A program made the translations under genes and the position numbers. DNA of 64,000 nt, taken from contig NZ_JACBZT010000001.1 in assembly GCF_013408985.1 (NCBI RefSeq), positions 2,728,001 to 2,792,000 of the forward strand. The letters are read 5' to 3'. A model generated the notes under the pieces. That model was not told the origin of the DNA. It searched no databases and worked only from the letters and a program-made list of their open reading frames with translations. This document shows, in pieces, positions 33,688 through 45,056 of the stretch. The first letter of the stretch is position 1, and every line of letters begins with the position of its first letter. The stretch is from Petropleomorpha daqingensis (GTDB taxonomy: Bacteria; Actinomycetota; Actinomycetes; Mycobacteriales; Geodermatophilaceae).

Positions 33688-34620
33688 GTGGTCGCGCCAG
33701 CCCTCCTGGTCGTCGCTCCCGGCTCACCGGCCGAGCGCGTGGTCCCCATCCCCGATCGCATCTTCGTCGGGCGGCAGTGCGCCGGCATCGAACCGGAGCG
33801 GCGGGTGCTCATCGAGGACTACTCGGTGTCGCGCACGCACCTGGAGATCCGGCTGGACGTCGAACGCAACCAGGCCTACGTCATCGACACCAGCACCAAC
33901 GGCTCGTACCTGAACGGATCCCGGCTGGGCCGGGCGCTGGCCGAGATCATCCGGCCCGGCGACCGGATCACGGTGGGGGAGACCGAGCTGGAGTTCCGCT
34001 CCGACCGGTTCGCCGGCGACGCCCAGGACGACATGGGTGCGACCCGGTCGGCGATCACGCAGTCGACCATGATGTTCGTCGTCGGCGACATCACCAACTA
34101 CTCGACGATCTCGCAGGTCACCGACGGCGGGGTGGTCGCCACGGCCCTGCAGTCGCTGTACGCGGAGCTGACCACGGTGCTCACCGGGCACCGCGGCACG
34201 CTCAGCAGCTACGCCGGCGACGCGCTCTACGCCGTCTGGGAGCTCAAGCACATCCCCGACGCCAACGCGCTGGCCGTCGACTTCGCCCTCGCCGTCCACC
34301 AGCGTGTGCTCGAGGTGGCGCCGCAGCTGCCGCTGCGCGGCCCGGACGGCGCGCCGGTGCAGATGGGCTGGGGCGTCGTCCGCGGGCCGGGCACCGTGAT
34401 CGGCCTGCCGCACTCGGCGGTGAGCGTGCTCGGCGACGCCACCAACCTGGCTTTCCGGCTCTCCGGGATCTCCGGCCGGCAGGGCCACGCCCCGGTGCTC
34501 GTCACCGAGGTGGCGCGGGAGGCCGTCGTCGACCGGTTCGTCTGGGGTGAGCCGGTGCGGGTGCCGACCAAGGGCCGCACCGGCGAGGAGACGGTCTACC
34601 CCCTGCTCGGCCGCGCCTGA
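33688..34620 (+). CDS. FHA-domain class III adenylate/guanylate cyclase
   Basis: The 310-residue protein has an FHA domain at about 5-105 (IFVGRQ, SVSRTHLEI, TNGSYLNGSRL), which binds phosphothreonine. A class III cyclase domain follows at 128-310 with both metal aspartates (VGDITNYS Asp134; YAGDALYAVW Asp178) and the transition-state pair in LGDATNLAFRLS (Asn253, Arg257). The catalytic residues are complete. The GTG start at 33688 follows six bases after a -10 element. FHA input suggests control by a Ser/Thr kinase such as the one at 4741. Its product could act on the cyclic-nucleotide domain encoded first in the operon. Confidence 0.9.
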   Translation: MVAPALLVVAPGSPAERVVPIPDRIFVGRQCAGIEPERRVLIEDYSVSRTHLEIRLDVERNQAYVIDTSTNGSYLNGSRLGRALAEIIRPGDRITVGETELEFRSDRFAGDAQDDMGATRSAITQSTMMFVVGDITNYSTISQVTDGGVVATALQSLYAELTTVLTGHRGTLSSYAGDALYAVWELKHIPDANALAVDFALAVHQRVLEVAPQLPLRGPDGAPVQMGWGVVRGPGTVIGLPHSAVSVLGDATNLAFRLSGISGRQGHAPVLVTEVAREAVVDRFVWGEPVRVPTKGRTGEETVYPLLGRA

Positions 34621-34632
34621 CCCACCGAAACG

Positions 34633-34678
34633 GTGGTTTCGCGTGCTTAACCGCGCGCGGTTAAGCACGCGAAACCAC
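34633..34678. repeat. perfect 46-bp palindrome, family C
   Basis: The sequence 34633-34678 is a perfect palindrome centred between 34655 and 34656, with arm GTGGTTTCGCGTGCTTAACC onward. A second small hairpin (CCACCGAAACGGTGG, 34622-34636) overlaps its left edge, so two exclusive folds are possible. It lies 12 bases after the cyclase stop. Its right arm encodes the last residues and the TAA stop of the convergent LuxR gene. A bidirectional terminator role is likely. Confidence 0.85.
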
Positions 34679-37489
34679 AGAGGGATCGAGGACCCTGCCC
34701 TGCAGCTGCGCCGGCAGCTCCGACCGCGTCGGGATGCACAGCTTCTGGAAGACGTGCGTCAGGTGCGTCTCCACCGTGCGCCGGGTGACGTACAGCTCTT
34801 GCGCGATCTCCGGGTTGCTCAGCCCGCGAGCGGCCAGGACGGCGACCCGGTGCTCGGCCGGGGTGAGCGACTCGACCCCGCTGACCGCGGTCCGCCGTGG
34901 CCGCGCGCCGCAGGCGTGCAGCTCGTCGCGGCTGAGCCGGGCCAGCCGCTGCAGACCGCCGCGGTCGGCCAGGTCCAGCGCCCGGCGCAGCACGTCGCTC
35001 GCCTGCTCGCGGCACCCGGTCCGCGCCAGCGCGGTGCCGAGGTCGACCAGCGCGCGCACGTGCTCCAGCTGCGCGGGGGAGTCGGCCAGGACGGCGACCG
35101 CCTGCTGGAGCAGCCCGACGGCCTCGTCGCGGTCCGCCGCCCGGGCCAGCGCCCGCAACCCGGCACCGCGCGGCTCGGGCAGCCCCACCCGCGCGGCCAG
35201 CTCCAGGTGCTCGACCGCCAGCCGCCGCGCCCCCGCCCGGTCGCCCAGCGCCACGAGGGCCTCCGCGTCGACCACCCGCCAGGCGGCCAGCGCCGGGTGC
35301 GCGAACCCGAGCTCCGCCCACCGGCGACCGGCCTGCGCCGCATCGGCGTGCGCCTCGGCCGGGCGGCCCTGGGTCAGCCGCAACCGGGCCCTGCTCTCCA
35401 GCAGCACCGCACCGGCCAGGGCCCCGGCCGGCGGGTCGCCGAGCAGACCGGTCCGGACGAGCACCGCGTCGGCGCCCGTGGGGTCGTCCAGCTCGGTCAG
35501 CGCGTCGACCAGCGGGAACACCGACCACATCAGCGCCGGGAGCGGGCTGCTGTGCAGCTTGTACTCCCACGACAGCCGGGCGTCCGTCTCGGCCTCGCGC
35601 ACCCGCCCGGCGTGCACGTACGCGATCGCCCGCATGAAGCTGCCGTGCGCCAGGGCGATCAGCCAGCCCCGCGGCCGCGCCACGTCGATCAGCCCTGCGC
35701 ACAGGGCCTCGGCGGTGGCCAGGTCGCCGCAGGTGATGAAGGCGATCTTGGCGCAGCTGCCGAGGATCGTGTCGGCCTCCGGGAAGGTGCCGTCGTCCTG
35801 CAGGGCCGCGTACAGGTGGTCGAGCGCTTCGGCCGCCGGGCGGGCGTCGGCCGCGGCCTGCCACCCGGCGAGGATCCGCCACAGCCACGTCGCGCCGGTC
35901 TCCGGTGATGCGGCGCGCACCCGCTCCCGCGCCTCCTCCGCCGTCCAGGACTGCAGCAGGGCGACGCCGACGAGCTCGGCCTCGAGCCGGATCGCCAGCG
36001 CCGGCGTCGTGCCGGTGGCCAGCCCGCTGCGGCAGACCGCGATCGCGGCCTCGAAGTGGCCGGCGAACGCGAGGGCCCGGCCGGCCGCGAGCGCGATCCG
36101 GGCCTGCTGGTCGGGTGTGTCGGCGAGCGCGACGGCCTGGCTCAGCTGCTCGAGGGACTCCGGGCTCAGGCGGGCGGCGAGCGCCTGGCCCAGCTCGCTG
36201 CGCAGGTCCGCCTCGGCCGCCCGGCTGTCCGGCGGCTCGGCGAGGGCGCGGCGCAGGAACACCACGGCGCTGTCCGGCGCCCCCCGGGCCGTCGCGTGGT
36301 CGGCGGCGATCCGCAGCCGGCCGACCGTGGCCAGCTCGCCGAACGGCTCGGTGTGCAGCAGGTGCAGCGCGACCAGCTCCGGATCGGCCCGCTCGTACTC
36401 GAGCAGCCGGGCGGCGGCGCCGTGCCGGAGCCCCCGCTCGCCCGGGGGCAGCGCGTTGTAGAGGGCGCCCATCACCAGCGGGTGCGCGAACGCGTACTGC
36501 CCACCCTCGGCCACGAGCAGCCCGGTGGCCCGCAGCTGGTCGGCCAGCCGCAGCGCGACCGGCGGCGCGAGCCCCGCCAGGGCGCCCGCCTGCCGCAGCG
36601 GGGCGTCGCGGCCCAGGACGGCGAAGGCGATCGCCAGCTCGCCCGCTCCGGCGGGCAGCCGGGCCAGCTGCTGCCGCACGCTGCGCGCGACCTGCTCCGG
36701 CCCGAACGCGGTCAGCGTGGTCGCCACGTCGGCGCTCGGCGCCAGCCCCTCGGCGAGCAGGTGGTCGAGCAGCGCGTGCAGCAGGAACGGGTTGCCCCCG
36801 GTGACCTCGTGGCAGGCGCGCACGAAGGCCGGCCCGGCGTCGGGCAGCCGCTCCCGGACCAGCTCGGCGACGGCGTCCGGCCCGAGCGGCCGCGGCCGGA
36901 TCGGTGCCGCCGGCACCGCGAGCAGGAGCTGGGTGAGGACGTCGGCGTCGGCCGGTTCCTCCCCGGTCCGGACGGCGCACAGGACGGCGAGCGGCAGGTC
37001 GGCCAGCTGCCCGGTCAGCTGCACCAGCCACCGCAGGGACGGCGCGTCGGCCCAGTGCACGTCGTCGACGACCAGCACCGTCGGCGAGCGATCGGCCAGC
37101 CCGGCCACCAGCCAGGAGAGCCCGTAGGCCGCGGCGTGCGCGGCGTCCCCGCGCAGCGGCGGCAGGTCGGGGTCGGGTTCGAGGACCCGCCGGGCCAGCG
37201 CGGCCGCGCCGACCGCCAGCCCCTCCCAGTCGGGGCTGCGCAGCACCGGGCCGAGCAGCTGCCGGGCGATGCCCCAGCCGGCGCTCGACTCCAGCGGAGC
37301 ACCGCGGGCCGACAGCACCCGGAAGCCCCGGCTGCCGGCCAGCTCCGCGGTGTGCGCGAGCAGGCTGGACTTGCCGATCCCGGCCGGCCCGTCGACGAGC
37401 ACCGTGCAGCCGGCCCCGGCGCGCACCGAGGTCAGATGCCGGTCGAGCGCCGCCGTTTCCACGTCGCGCTCCAGCAACACGGGCGCCAC
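34661..37489 (-). CDS. large ATP-binding LuxR-family regulator (LAL type)
   Basis: The 942-residue protein begins at a GTG (VAPVLLERDVETAALDRHL); the exact start is uncertain because the frame is open upstream and the ribosome site is weak. It has an ATPase with Walker A DGPAGIGKSSLLAH and Walker B TVLVVDDVHWADAPS, helical TPR-like repeats in the middle, and a C-terminal LuxR helix-turn-helix (LTPAEHRVAVLAARGLSNPEIAQELYVTRRTVETH, at about 34745-34850). The last five residues and stop lie inside the family C palindrome. It is divergent from the methyltransferase gene with 108 bases between, making that gene and the following one candidate targets. Confidence 0.9.
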   Translation of the reverse strand: MAPVLLERDVETAALDRHLTSVRAGAGCTVLVDGPAGIGKSSLLAHTAELAGSRGFRVLSARGAPLESSAGWGIARQLLGPVLRSPDWEGLAVGAAALARRVLEPDPDLPPLRGDAAHAAAYGLSWLVAGLADRSPTVLVVDDVHWADAPSLRWLVQLTGQLADLPLAVLCAVRTGEEPADADVLTQLLLAVPAAPIRPRPLGPDAVAELVRERLPDAGPAFVRACHEVTGGNPFLLHALLDHLLAEGLAPSADVATTLTAFGPEQVARSVRQQLARLPAGAGELAIAFAVLGRDAPLRQAGALAGLAPPVALRLADQLRATGLLVAEGGQYAFAHPLVMGALYNALPPGERGLRHGAAARLLEYERADPELVALHLLHTEPFGELATVGRLRIAADHATARGAPDSAVVFLRRALAEPPDSRAAEADLRSELGQALAARLSPESLEQLSQAVALADTPDQQARIALAAGRALAFAGHFEAAIAVCRSGLATGTTPALAIRLEAELVGVALLQSWTAEEARERVRAASPETGATWLWRILAGWQAAADARPAAEALDHLYAALQDDGTFPEADTILGSCAKIAFITCGDLATAEALCAGLIDVARPRGWLIALAHGSFMRAIAYVHAGRVREAETDARLSWEYKLHSSPLPALMWSVFPLVDALTELDDPTGADAVLVRTGLLGDPPAGALAGAVLLESRARLRLTQGRPAEAHADAAQAGRRWAELGFAHPALAAWRVVDAEALVALGDRAGARRLAVEHLELAARVGLPEPRGAGLRALARAADRDEAVGLLQQAVAVLADSPAQLEHVRALVDLGTALARTGCREQASDVLRRALDLADRGGLQRLARLSRDELHACGARPRRTAVSGVESLTPAEHRVAVLAARGLSNPEIAQELYVTRRTVETHLTHVFQKLCIPTRSELPAQLQGRVLDPSVVSRA

Positions 37490-37597
37490 GCGGGGGAGTG
37501 TGTCCCTGCCTGCGGCGATCCGCCACGGTCCGTCGTCCCAAAACTCGTGGTGCCTCCACGATCCCCGGGGGCCGGGCCGCCGCCACCCTCGTTTCGC

Positions 37598-38452
37598 ATG
37601 ACGACCACCATGTCCCAGCAGGAGTACTCCCTGCAGCGCAGCGCCCTCGAGTACGACCGGCTGCGTGCGCAGGCCCGCACGTGGGAGTCCGCAGCCGAGA
37701 CGGTCCTCGACCGGGTGCGGCCGCGGCCCGGCGGGTCGGCCCTGGACGCCGGCTGCGGCCCCGGCGAGACGATGCGTCTGCTCGCGCGCCGGGTCGGCCC
37801 GCACGGCACGGTCACCGGCATCGACGTCGACGCCGCGCTCGGCGCGGTGGCCGAGCGGAGCCTGCACGCCGAGGGCTACCCCCAGGTCCGGTTCGTGGCG
37901 GCCGACCTCTCCGTGGACGAACCGGTCCCCGGCGGCCCGTACGACGTCGTCTACGCGCGCCTGCTGCTGTTCCACCTGCCGCAGCGGGTCGCCGTCCTGG
38001 CCCGGTTGTGGGACGCCGTCGCGCCCGGCGGCGCACTGGTGGTGCAGGAGTACGACCTCGGCGCGATCGACCTCGTGCCGCCGCTGCCCAGCGTCGAGGA
38101 GGTGAGGCGGGTGATCTGCGAGACGTTCCTCGCGCTCGGCTGCGACATCCGCGCGGGATTCCACCTGTCCCAGCTGTTCGGCGAGGCCGGGATCGGCGCG
38201 CCCGACGGCACCGACGTCGCCGGCCGGATCGAGCCGCTGGCCACCGGGCAGCGGATCCTGTCCGCGACGTTCTCCAGCGTGCTCCCGGCCGCGCTCGCCC
38301 ACGGCGTCACCGGTGAGGCGGAGGCCGACGCGACGCTGGCGGCGCTGGCCCGCGATGCCGACCGCCTGCCCGACGCCAGCCTCTTCTGGCCGCTGATGCT
38401 CAGCGCCTGGAAGCGCAAGGAGGTATCAGCGGGCGGGCCGTCCCCTCGGTAG
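37598..38452 (+). CDS. class I SAM-dependent methyltransferase
   Basis: The 284-residue protein shows a Rossmann methyltransferase: motif I ALDAGCGPGETMRLLARRVG, the acidic end of beta2 GIDVDAAL, motif II FVAADLSVDEP, then YDVVYARLLLFHLPQ and GGALVVQEYDLGAID. This fold type methylates small molecules such as quinones or natural products. ATG 37598 is taken as the start; there is little room for a ribosome site (GTTTCGC precedes) so it may be leaderless. It lies 26 bases upstream of the cysteine-desulfurase-like gene and is likely co-transcribed. Confidence 0.87.
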   Translation: MTTTMSQQEYSLQRSALEYDRLRAQARTWESAAETVLDRVRPRPGGSALDAGCGPGETMRLLARRVGPHGTVTGIDVDAALGAVAERSLHAEGYPQVRFVAADLSVDEPVPGGPYDVVYARLLLFHLPQRVAVLARLWDAVAPGGALVVQEYDLGAIDLVPPLPSVEEVRRVICETFLALGCDIRAGFHLSQLFGEAGIGAPDGTDVAGRIEPLATGQRILSATFSSVLPAALAHGVTGEAEADATLAALARDADRLPDASLFWPLMLSAWKRKEVSAGGPSPR

Positions 38453-38478
38453 GGCAAGAGGAGCGAGGAGGTGCGATC

Positions 38479-39870
38479 GTGTGGCGCCGACGCCCGCCCC
38501 GGCCCGCGCCTGTCCGGGACCCCGTTCTCGACGTCGAGCGGATCCGGCGGCACTTCGACTTCCCGGCGACCGGCCGGGTGGTCACGAACAACGCGGCGAG
38601 CACCCAGCCGCCGCGCGAGCTGCTGGAGCTCTACGGCTCGCTGACGCCCTCCTACGAGAACGTGCACCGCGGCCAGTCCACCGCCTCGCAGCGCACCACC
38701 CAGCTGTTCGAGGAGTCCTACGACACCATCGCGAGCTGGCTGAACGCGCCCAGCCGCCGCAGCATCGCCTGCTACCGGAACACCACCGAGGCGATCAACG
38801 CAGTGCTGTACTCGCTGCTCACCGAGTTCCGGGACGGCGACAACGTCGTCACCACGCTGATGGAGCACAACTCCGACTTCGTGCCCTGGTACGCGCTGAG
38901 CCGCGAGATCCTGCCGCGCTTCGGCCGCCGGGTGCAGTGCCGGGTGGCGCGCTTCGACCACCGCACCGGGGCGCTCGACCTCGACCACCTGGCCTCGCTG
39001 GTCGACGAGCGCACGAAGCTGGTGTGCGTCACCGGGGCGTCGAACTTCCTGGGCACCAAGCCGCCGCTGGACGTCGTCCGGGCGATCGCCGACGGCAGCG
39101 GCTACCTGCAGCCGTCGGGTGAGCGTCGATCGCTGCTGCTGGTCGACGGCGCGCAGCTGGTGCCCAGCAGCAGCGTCGACGTCCAGGCCCTCGACGTGGA
39201 CTACCTGGCCTTCTCCTTCCACAAGGTGCTCGCGCCGTTCGGCGTCGGCGTGCTCTACGCCAAGGAGCACCTGCTCGAGCAGTCCCTGCCCTTCCTGTAC
39301 GGCGGCGACATGATCGCCGAGGGCCAGGTCGCACCGGATCTCGTGCAGTACAACTGCCTGCCCTGGAAGTACGCGGCCGGCACCCCGAACATCCTCGGGA
39401 CGATCGTCTCGGCCCAGGCGCTGCGGCTGGTGCTGGACCTGGTGGACGGCGCCTCCCACTGGTTCGGCACCGCCGGGCCGCTGCCGCGCGCGGTCGTCGA
39501 GTCGGCGATGGCCCGCATCGGGCAGCACACCCGGGCGATGACCGACCGGGCTCATGCCGGGCTGCAGGAGATCCCCGGCCTCACCGTCTACGGACCCGCG
39601 CTCGGCGAGCCGCGCTCCCCGCTGCTCGCGTTCACCCTTGCCGGGATGGATCCGATGGCGATCGCCGCCGGCCTGAACCGTCTGGGGATCGAGTCGCGGG
39701 CGGGCTGCCACTGCGCCACGCTCGCGCACCGCGAGCTGGGGCTCACGCCACCGGCCAGCTGCCGGCTCAGCTTCGCGCTCTACACCAGCGCGGACGACGT
39801 CGACGCGGCGCTGGGGGCGCTGCGCCGCGTGGCCGGCGCCCGGCGACCTCAGCCGGTGGGGCAGAGGTAG
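38479..39870 (+). CDS. class V aminotransferase, cysteine desulfurase-like (SufS/CsdA type)
   Basis: The 463-residue PLP enzyme has the Schiff-base lysine in AFSFHKVLAPFG and the desulfurase cysteine in RAGCHCA near the C-terminus. It also shows NNAASTQPP at the start, CYRNTTEAINAV and TLMEHNSDFVPWY. The RAGxHCA element and S.HK motif are those of group II cysteine desulfurases, which move sulfur from cysteine. A few features (LPFLYGGDMIAEG, GTPNILG) are shared with isopenicillin-epimerase-like relatives, so the substrate is not certain. The GTG at 38479 is preceded by GAGGAGG. It is not next to suf genes. Confidence 0.85.
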   Translation: MWRRRPPRPAPVRDPVLDVERIRRHFDFPATGRVVTNNAASTQPPRELLELYGSLTPSYENVHRGQSTASQRTTQLFEESYDTIASWLNAPSRRSIACYRNTTEAINAVLYSLLTEFRDGDNVVTTLMEHNSDFVPWYALSREILPRFGRRVQCRVARFDHRTGALDLDHLASLVDERTKLVCVTGASNFLGTKPPLDVVRAIADGSGYLQPSGERRSLLLVDGAQLVPSSSVDVQALDVDYLAFSFHKVLAPFGVGVLYAKEHLLEQSLPFLYGGDMIAEGQVAPDLVQYNCLPWKYAAGTPNILGTIVSAQALRLVLDLVDGASHWFGTAGPLPRAVVESAMARIGQHTRAMTDRAHAGLQEIPGLTVYGPALGEPRSPLLAFTLAGMDPMAIAAGLNRLGIESRAGCHCATLAHRELGLTPPASCRLSFALYTSADDVDAALGALRRVAGARRPQPVGQR

Positions 39871-39961
39871 GGGTGGGGGATAGGTCACCCGACCGATGTG
39901 ACGCGGACGGCCTTACCGCCACCCTTCTCGCGTGACACAGGACACCCGGAGGAGCGGTGAG

Positions 39962-40849
39962 ATGGTGATCTGCGCCGAGATGCCGGCCGGTCCGGCCGCC
40001 GGGTTCCGCGACGACCGGATCCGGCCGGGAACCCGCCGCCTGCTGCGCGCCTTCGCGACGCTCACCGCGCTGGCCAGCTTCAGCCTGCTCGTGCTCGGGC
40101 ACACCGAGCGGTTCTGGCCGTGGCAGATCAAGAGCCCGGCGACCGTCGGCTTCCTCGGCGCCGCCTACGCCGCCGGCTGCCTGCTCTCGGTGCTGTCGCT
40201 GCGCCAGCGGTCCTGGACGAAGGTCCGCGTCGCCGTCGCGACGGTCACCGTGTTCTCGTTCCTGACGCTGATCGCGACGATCGTCCACGCGCACCGGCTG
40301 CACCTGCACGACGCGGATCCGCTGGCTCGGGGCGCCGCGTGGTTCTGGATCGCCGTCTACGTCGCCGTCCCGCTGATCGGCGTGGTCGTGATCGGGCGGC
40401 AGGAGGAGGGCCGCGCGCGGCGCGACGTCGTCCTGCGGCCGCTGCCGACCGGGCTGCGGATCTCCCTCGCCGGGCAGGGGATCGTGCTGTTCACCGCCGG
40501 GGCGATCCTGTTCCTCGGCGGCCTGACCTGGCACCACGGCATGTCGACCATCGGGATCTGGCCGTGGCAGCTGACCCCGCTGTCCGCCGAGGTGCTCGGT
40601 GCCTGGCTGGTGGCGTTCGGCGTCGGCGCCGGGCTGGTGCTGGCCGAGCGCGACCTGGCGCGGCTCCGGGTGCCGGCGATCGCCTACACCGCGTTCGGCG
40701 GCTTCCAGCTGGCCGCCCTGCTGGCGAACGGCTCGCTGATGTCCGCCGCGCGGTGGGGCTACGCCCTCGTGTACGCCGTCGTCCTGCTCACCGGCGCCTA
40801 CGGCTGGTGGCTGACCAGCCCCCGGCGCGGGGCGTGGCGGTTCGTGTGA
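39962..40849 (+). CDS. polytopic membrane protein of unknown function
   Basis: The 295-residue protein has about eight hydrophobic segments starting near residue 30 (FATLTALASFSLLVLG). Two similar halves each contain a WPWQ element (FWPWQIKSPATVGFLGAAYAAG and IWPWQLTPLSAEVLGAWLVAFG), so it is an internal duplication of about 145 residues. The segment HAHRLHLHDADPLARG is rich in histidine. ATG 39962 is chosen because CGGAGGAG lies upstream; GTG 39932 is an alternative. I do not know a function; the repeated WPW motif is a useful family marker. Confidence 0.82.
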   Translation: MVICAEMPAGPAAGFRDDRIRPGTRRLLRAFATLTALASFSLLVLGHTERFWPWQIKSPATVGFLGAAYAAGCLLSVLSLRQRSWTKVRVAVATVTVFSFLTLIATIVHAHRLHLHDADPLARGAAWFWIAVYVAVPLIGVVVIGRQEEGRARRDVVLRPLPTGLRISLAGQGIVLFTAGAILFLGGLTWHHGMSTIGIWPWQLTPLSAEVLGAWLVAFGVGAGLVLAERDLARLRVPAIAYTAFGGFQLAALLANGSLMSAARWGYALVYAVVLLTGAYGWWLTSPRRGAWRFV

Positions 40850-40898
40850 CGGGGCGGCCCGGGCCGGCCGGCGTGCGACCGGCCCGGACCTCCGTCGC

Positions 40899-43294
<2,396 letters not shown>

Positions 43295-43355
43295 GTCGTG
43301 GACGCACCTGGTGGGAGACCCGGTCGAGCCGGACCCGCGCCGGCCCGAGCAACCC

Positions 43356-44552
43356 TCAGGCAGCGAGCAGCTTGAGGATCGACTGGCTGGACTGGTTGGC
43401 GTTGGCGAGCATGGCCGTGCCGGCCTGGGTGAGCACGTTCAGCCGGCTCATGGTGGTGAACTCGGCGGCCATGTCGGTGTCCTGGATCCGCGACTCGGAC
43501 GCCGTCGCGTCCTCGACCGCACCCTGCAGCCGGGTGATCGTGTGCTCGAACCGGTTCTGCACCGCACCGAGGTCGGCCCGCGTCGAGGAGATCCGCGCGA
43601 TGGCCTTGTCGATCATGGTGATCGCCTGCGCCGCGCCGCTGTGCCCGTAGTACATCGGCGACAGCAGGTCGGCGTCGGCGAGCGTCGACCCGGCGGCGGG
43701 GACGTCGCCGTTGAAGACCAGCTGGGCCGGCGAGGCGCCGAACGGGTAGCCGGTGAGGCCGAGGTCGGTGAGGGCCTTCTGGTTCAGCTTGAGCAGGTAG
43801 TCGCTCTGGGTCACCGCGCCGGTGTAGTCGACCGAGCCCAGGTCGAACGTCTTGCCGTTGTAGGTGATCGTGCCCTCGAGGGCGCGGAAGTTCGCCTCGG
43901 CGGCGGGGGAGTTGACGTAGTCGCCGGTGAAGGAGATCCGGCCGGCGGAGGGGACGCCCTGCGCCGCGGAGACCGCCGCGGTCATCGACGCGGGCAGCTG
44001 CACCGAGTCGCGGACGTCGAGGCCCAGCAGGTCGAGCCCCTTGCGGTCCATGCCCCGGGCGCCGCCGCCGATGGTCACGGGGATCGTCTGGCCGGAGTAG
44101 GCGCCCACCTGGAACAGGCCCGCGTACCGACCGTCGAGCAGGTTCACGCCGTTGAACGCCGTCCGCGCGGCGATGGTGTCGAGCTGGTCACCGAGCTGGT
44201 TCAGCTCGGCCTGCACGTTGGTGCGGGCGTCCAGGTCCAGGACGGCGTCGTTGCCGGCCTGCACCGCGAGGTCGCGCATGCGCTGCAGGATCGTCGTCTG
44301 GTTGCCGAGCGCGCCGTCGGCGATCTGCAGGACGCTGACGCCGTCCTGGGCGTTGCGCACCGCCCGGGACATGCCGCCGATCTGCGACTTCAGCCCCTCG
44401 GAGATGCCGAGCCCGGCCGCGTCGTCGGCCGCGCGGGTGATCCGCAGTCCGGTCGCGAGCCTGCGCTGCGACTGCTCCAGCGCCGAACTGGTGCGCTGCA
44501 GGCTGTGGTACGCCGTCATCGAGGCGAGGTTGGTCACCACGCTCATGCCCAT
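43356..44552 (-). CDS. fliC: flagellin
   Basis: The 398-residue protein has the conserved flagellin ends. D0/D1 at the N-terminus: GMSVVTNLASMTAYHSLQRTSSALEQSQRRLATGLRITRAADDAAGLGIS at 44390-44550, then NAQDGVSVLQIADGALG. The C-terminal part has AIARISSTRADLGAVQNRFEHTI, IQDTDMAAEFT and SQSILKLLAA. The variable central domain (about 145-310) is Gly/Ala-rich. GGAGG lies 7 bases before the ATG at 44552. No other flagellar or chaperone gene is nearby, so this is an isolated flagellin locus between katG and clpP. Confidence 0.96.
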   Translation of the reverse strand: MGMSVVTNLASMTAYHSLQRTSSALEQSQRRLATGLRITRAADDAAGLGISEGLKSQIGGMSRAVRNAQDGVSVLQIADGALGNQTTILQRMRDLAVQAGNDAVLDLDARTNVQAELNQLGDQLDTIAARTAFNGVNLLDGRYAGLFQVGAYSGQTIPVTIGGGARGMDRKGLDLLGLDVRDSVQLPASMTAAVSAAQGVPSAGRISFTGDYVNSPAAEANFRALEGTITYNGKTFDLGSVDYTGAVTQSDYLLKLNQKALTDLGLTGYPFGASPAQLVFNGDVPAAGSTLADADLLSPMYYGHSGAAQAITMIDKAIARISSTRADLGAVQNRFEHTITRLQGAVEDATASESRIQDTDMAAEFTTMSRLNVLTQAGTAMLANANQSSQSILKLLAA

Positions 44553-44721
44553 GTCGCGGCCTCCGTGCCGTTGTCCGGTCCCTGCACCCGCTGCATCCGT
44601 GCCGCGGGGTCGTGCGTGTCTGCCAACGGCGCCCGGACGTGCGCTGTTGACCCGAACGCCGGATCCGGGACAGCTGTGACTCGTGGTGCGGGAGAGCCCG
44701 ACCCGTCCCGACGGGCAGGCC

Positions 44722-45018
44722 TCAGCGGACCGCCGGCAGGGGCGCGGTGCGGCAGTCGTCGGCGTCGGCAGACGGGCAAGGGACCAGGTCGGGCAGGCGG
44801 AAGGACCGGGTGCCCCCGTGGACGACGACGCTGGCGTGCCACTCGAACCGCGTCGGGCTCTGCGCGCCGACCCTCTCGTCCGGCCCGGCGACCGTCAGCG
44901 TCGTCCAGTCCGGCGTCGTCCCGGCGGCCACCGCCATGATCCGCAGCTGGCCGCGCAGGCCGGGAAGGGCCCGGCTCCGGTCCTCGTACGGCAGCGCGGC
45001 CGCGGCGCGGTAGATCAC
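44722..45018 (-). CDS. hypothetical protein, 98 residues
   Basis: The frame begins at GTG 45018 (VIYRAAAALPYEDRSRALPGLRGQL) and ends in DCRTAPLPAVR. Codon third positions are almost all G or C, as in the neighbouring genes, which supports real coding. There is no signal peptide or membrane helix. Two cysteines lie near the C-terminus. The pattern DWTTLTVAGPDERVGAQSPTRFEWHASVVV suggests a small beta-rich domain. I recognise no family. It lies in the same direction between clpP (38 bases upstream) and flagellin. Confidence 0.55.
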   Translation of the reverse strand: MIYRAAAALPYEDRSRALPGLRGQLRIMAVAAGTTPDWTTLTVAGPDERVGAQSPTRFEWHASVVVHGGTRSFRLPDLVPCPSADADDCRTAPLPAVR

Positions 45019-45056
45019 GCCCGGAAGAGCGCGCCGGGGGGCGCCCGGATACCTGC

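Noticed and set aside
37490-38302. Upstream extension of the second LuxR regulator over the methyltransferase gene
   Set aside because: The frame is open but lies antisense to a clear methyltransferase and shows only low-complexity sequence.
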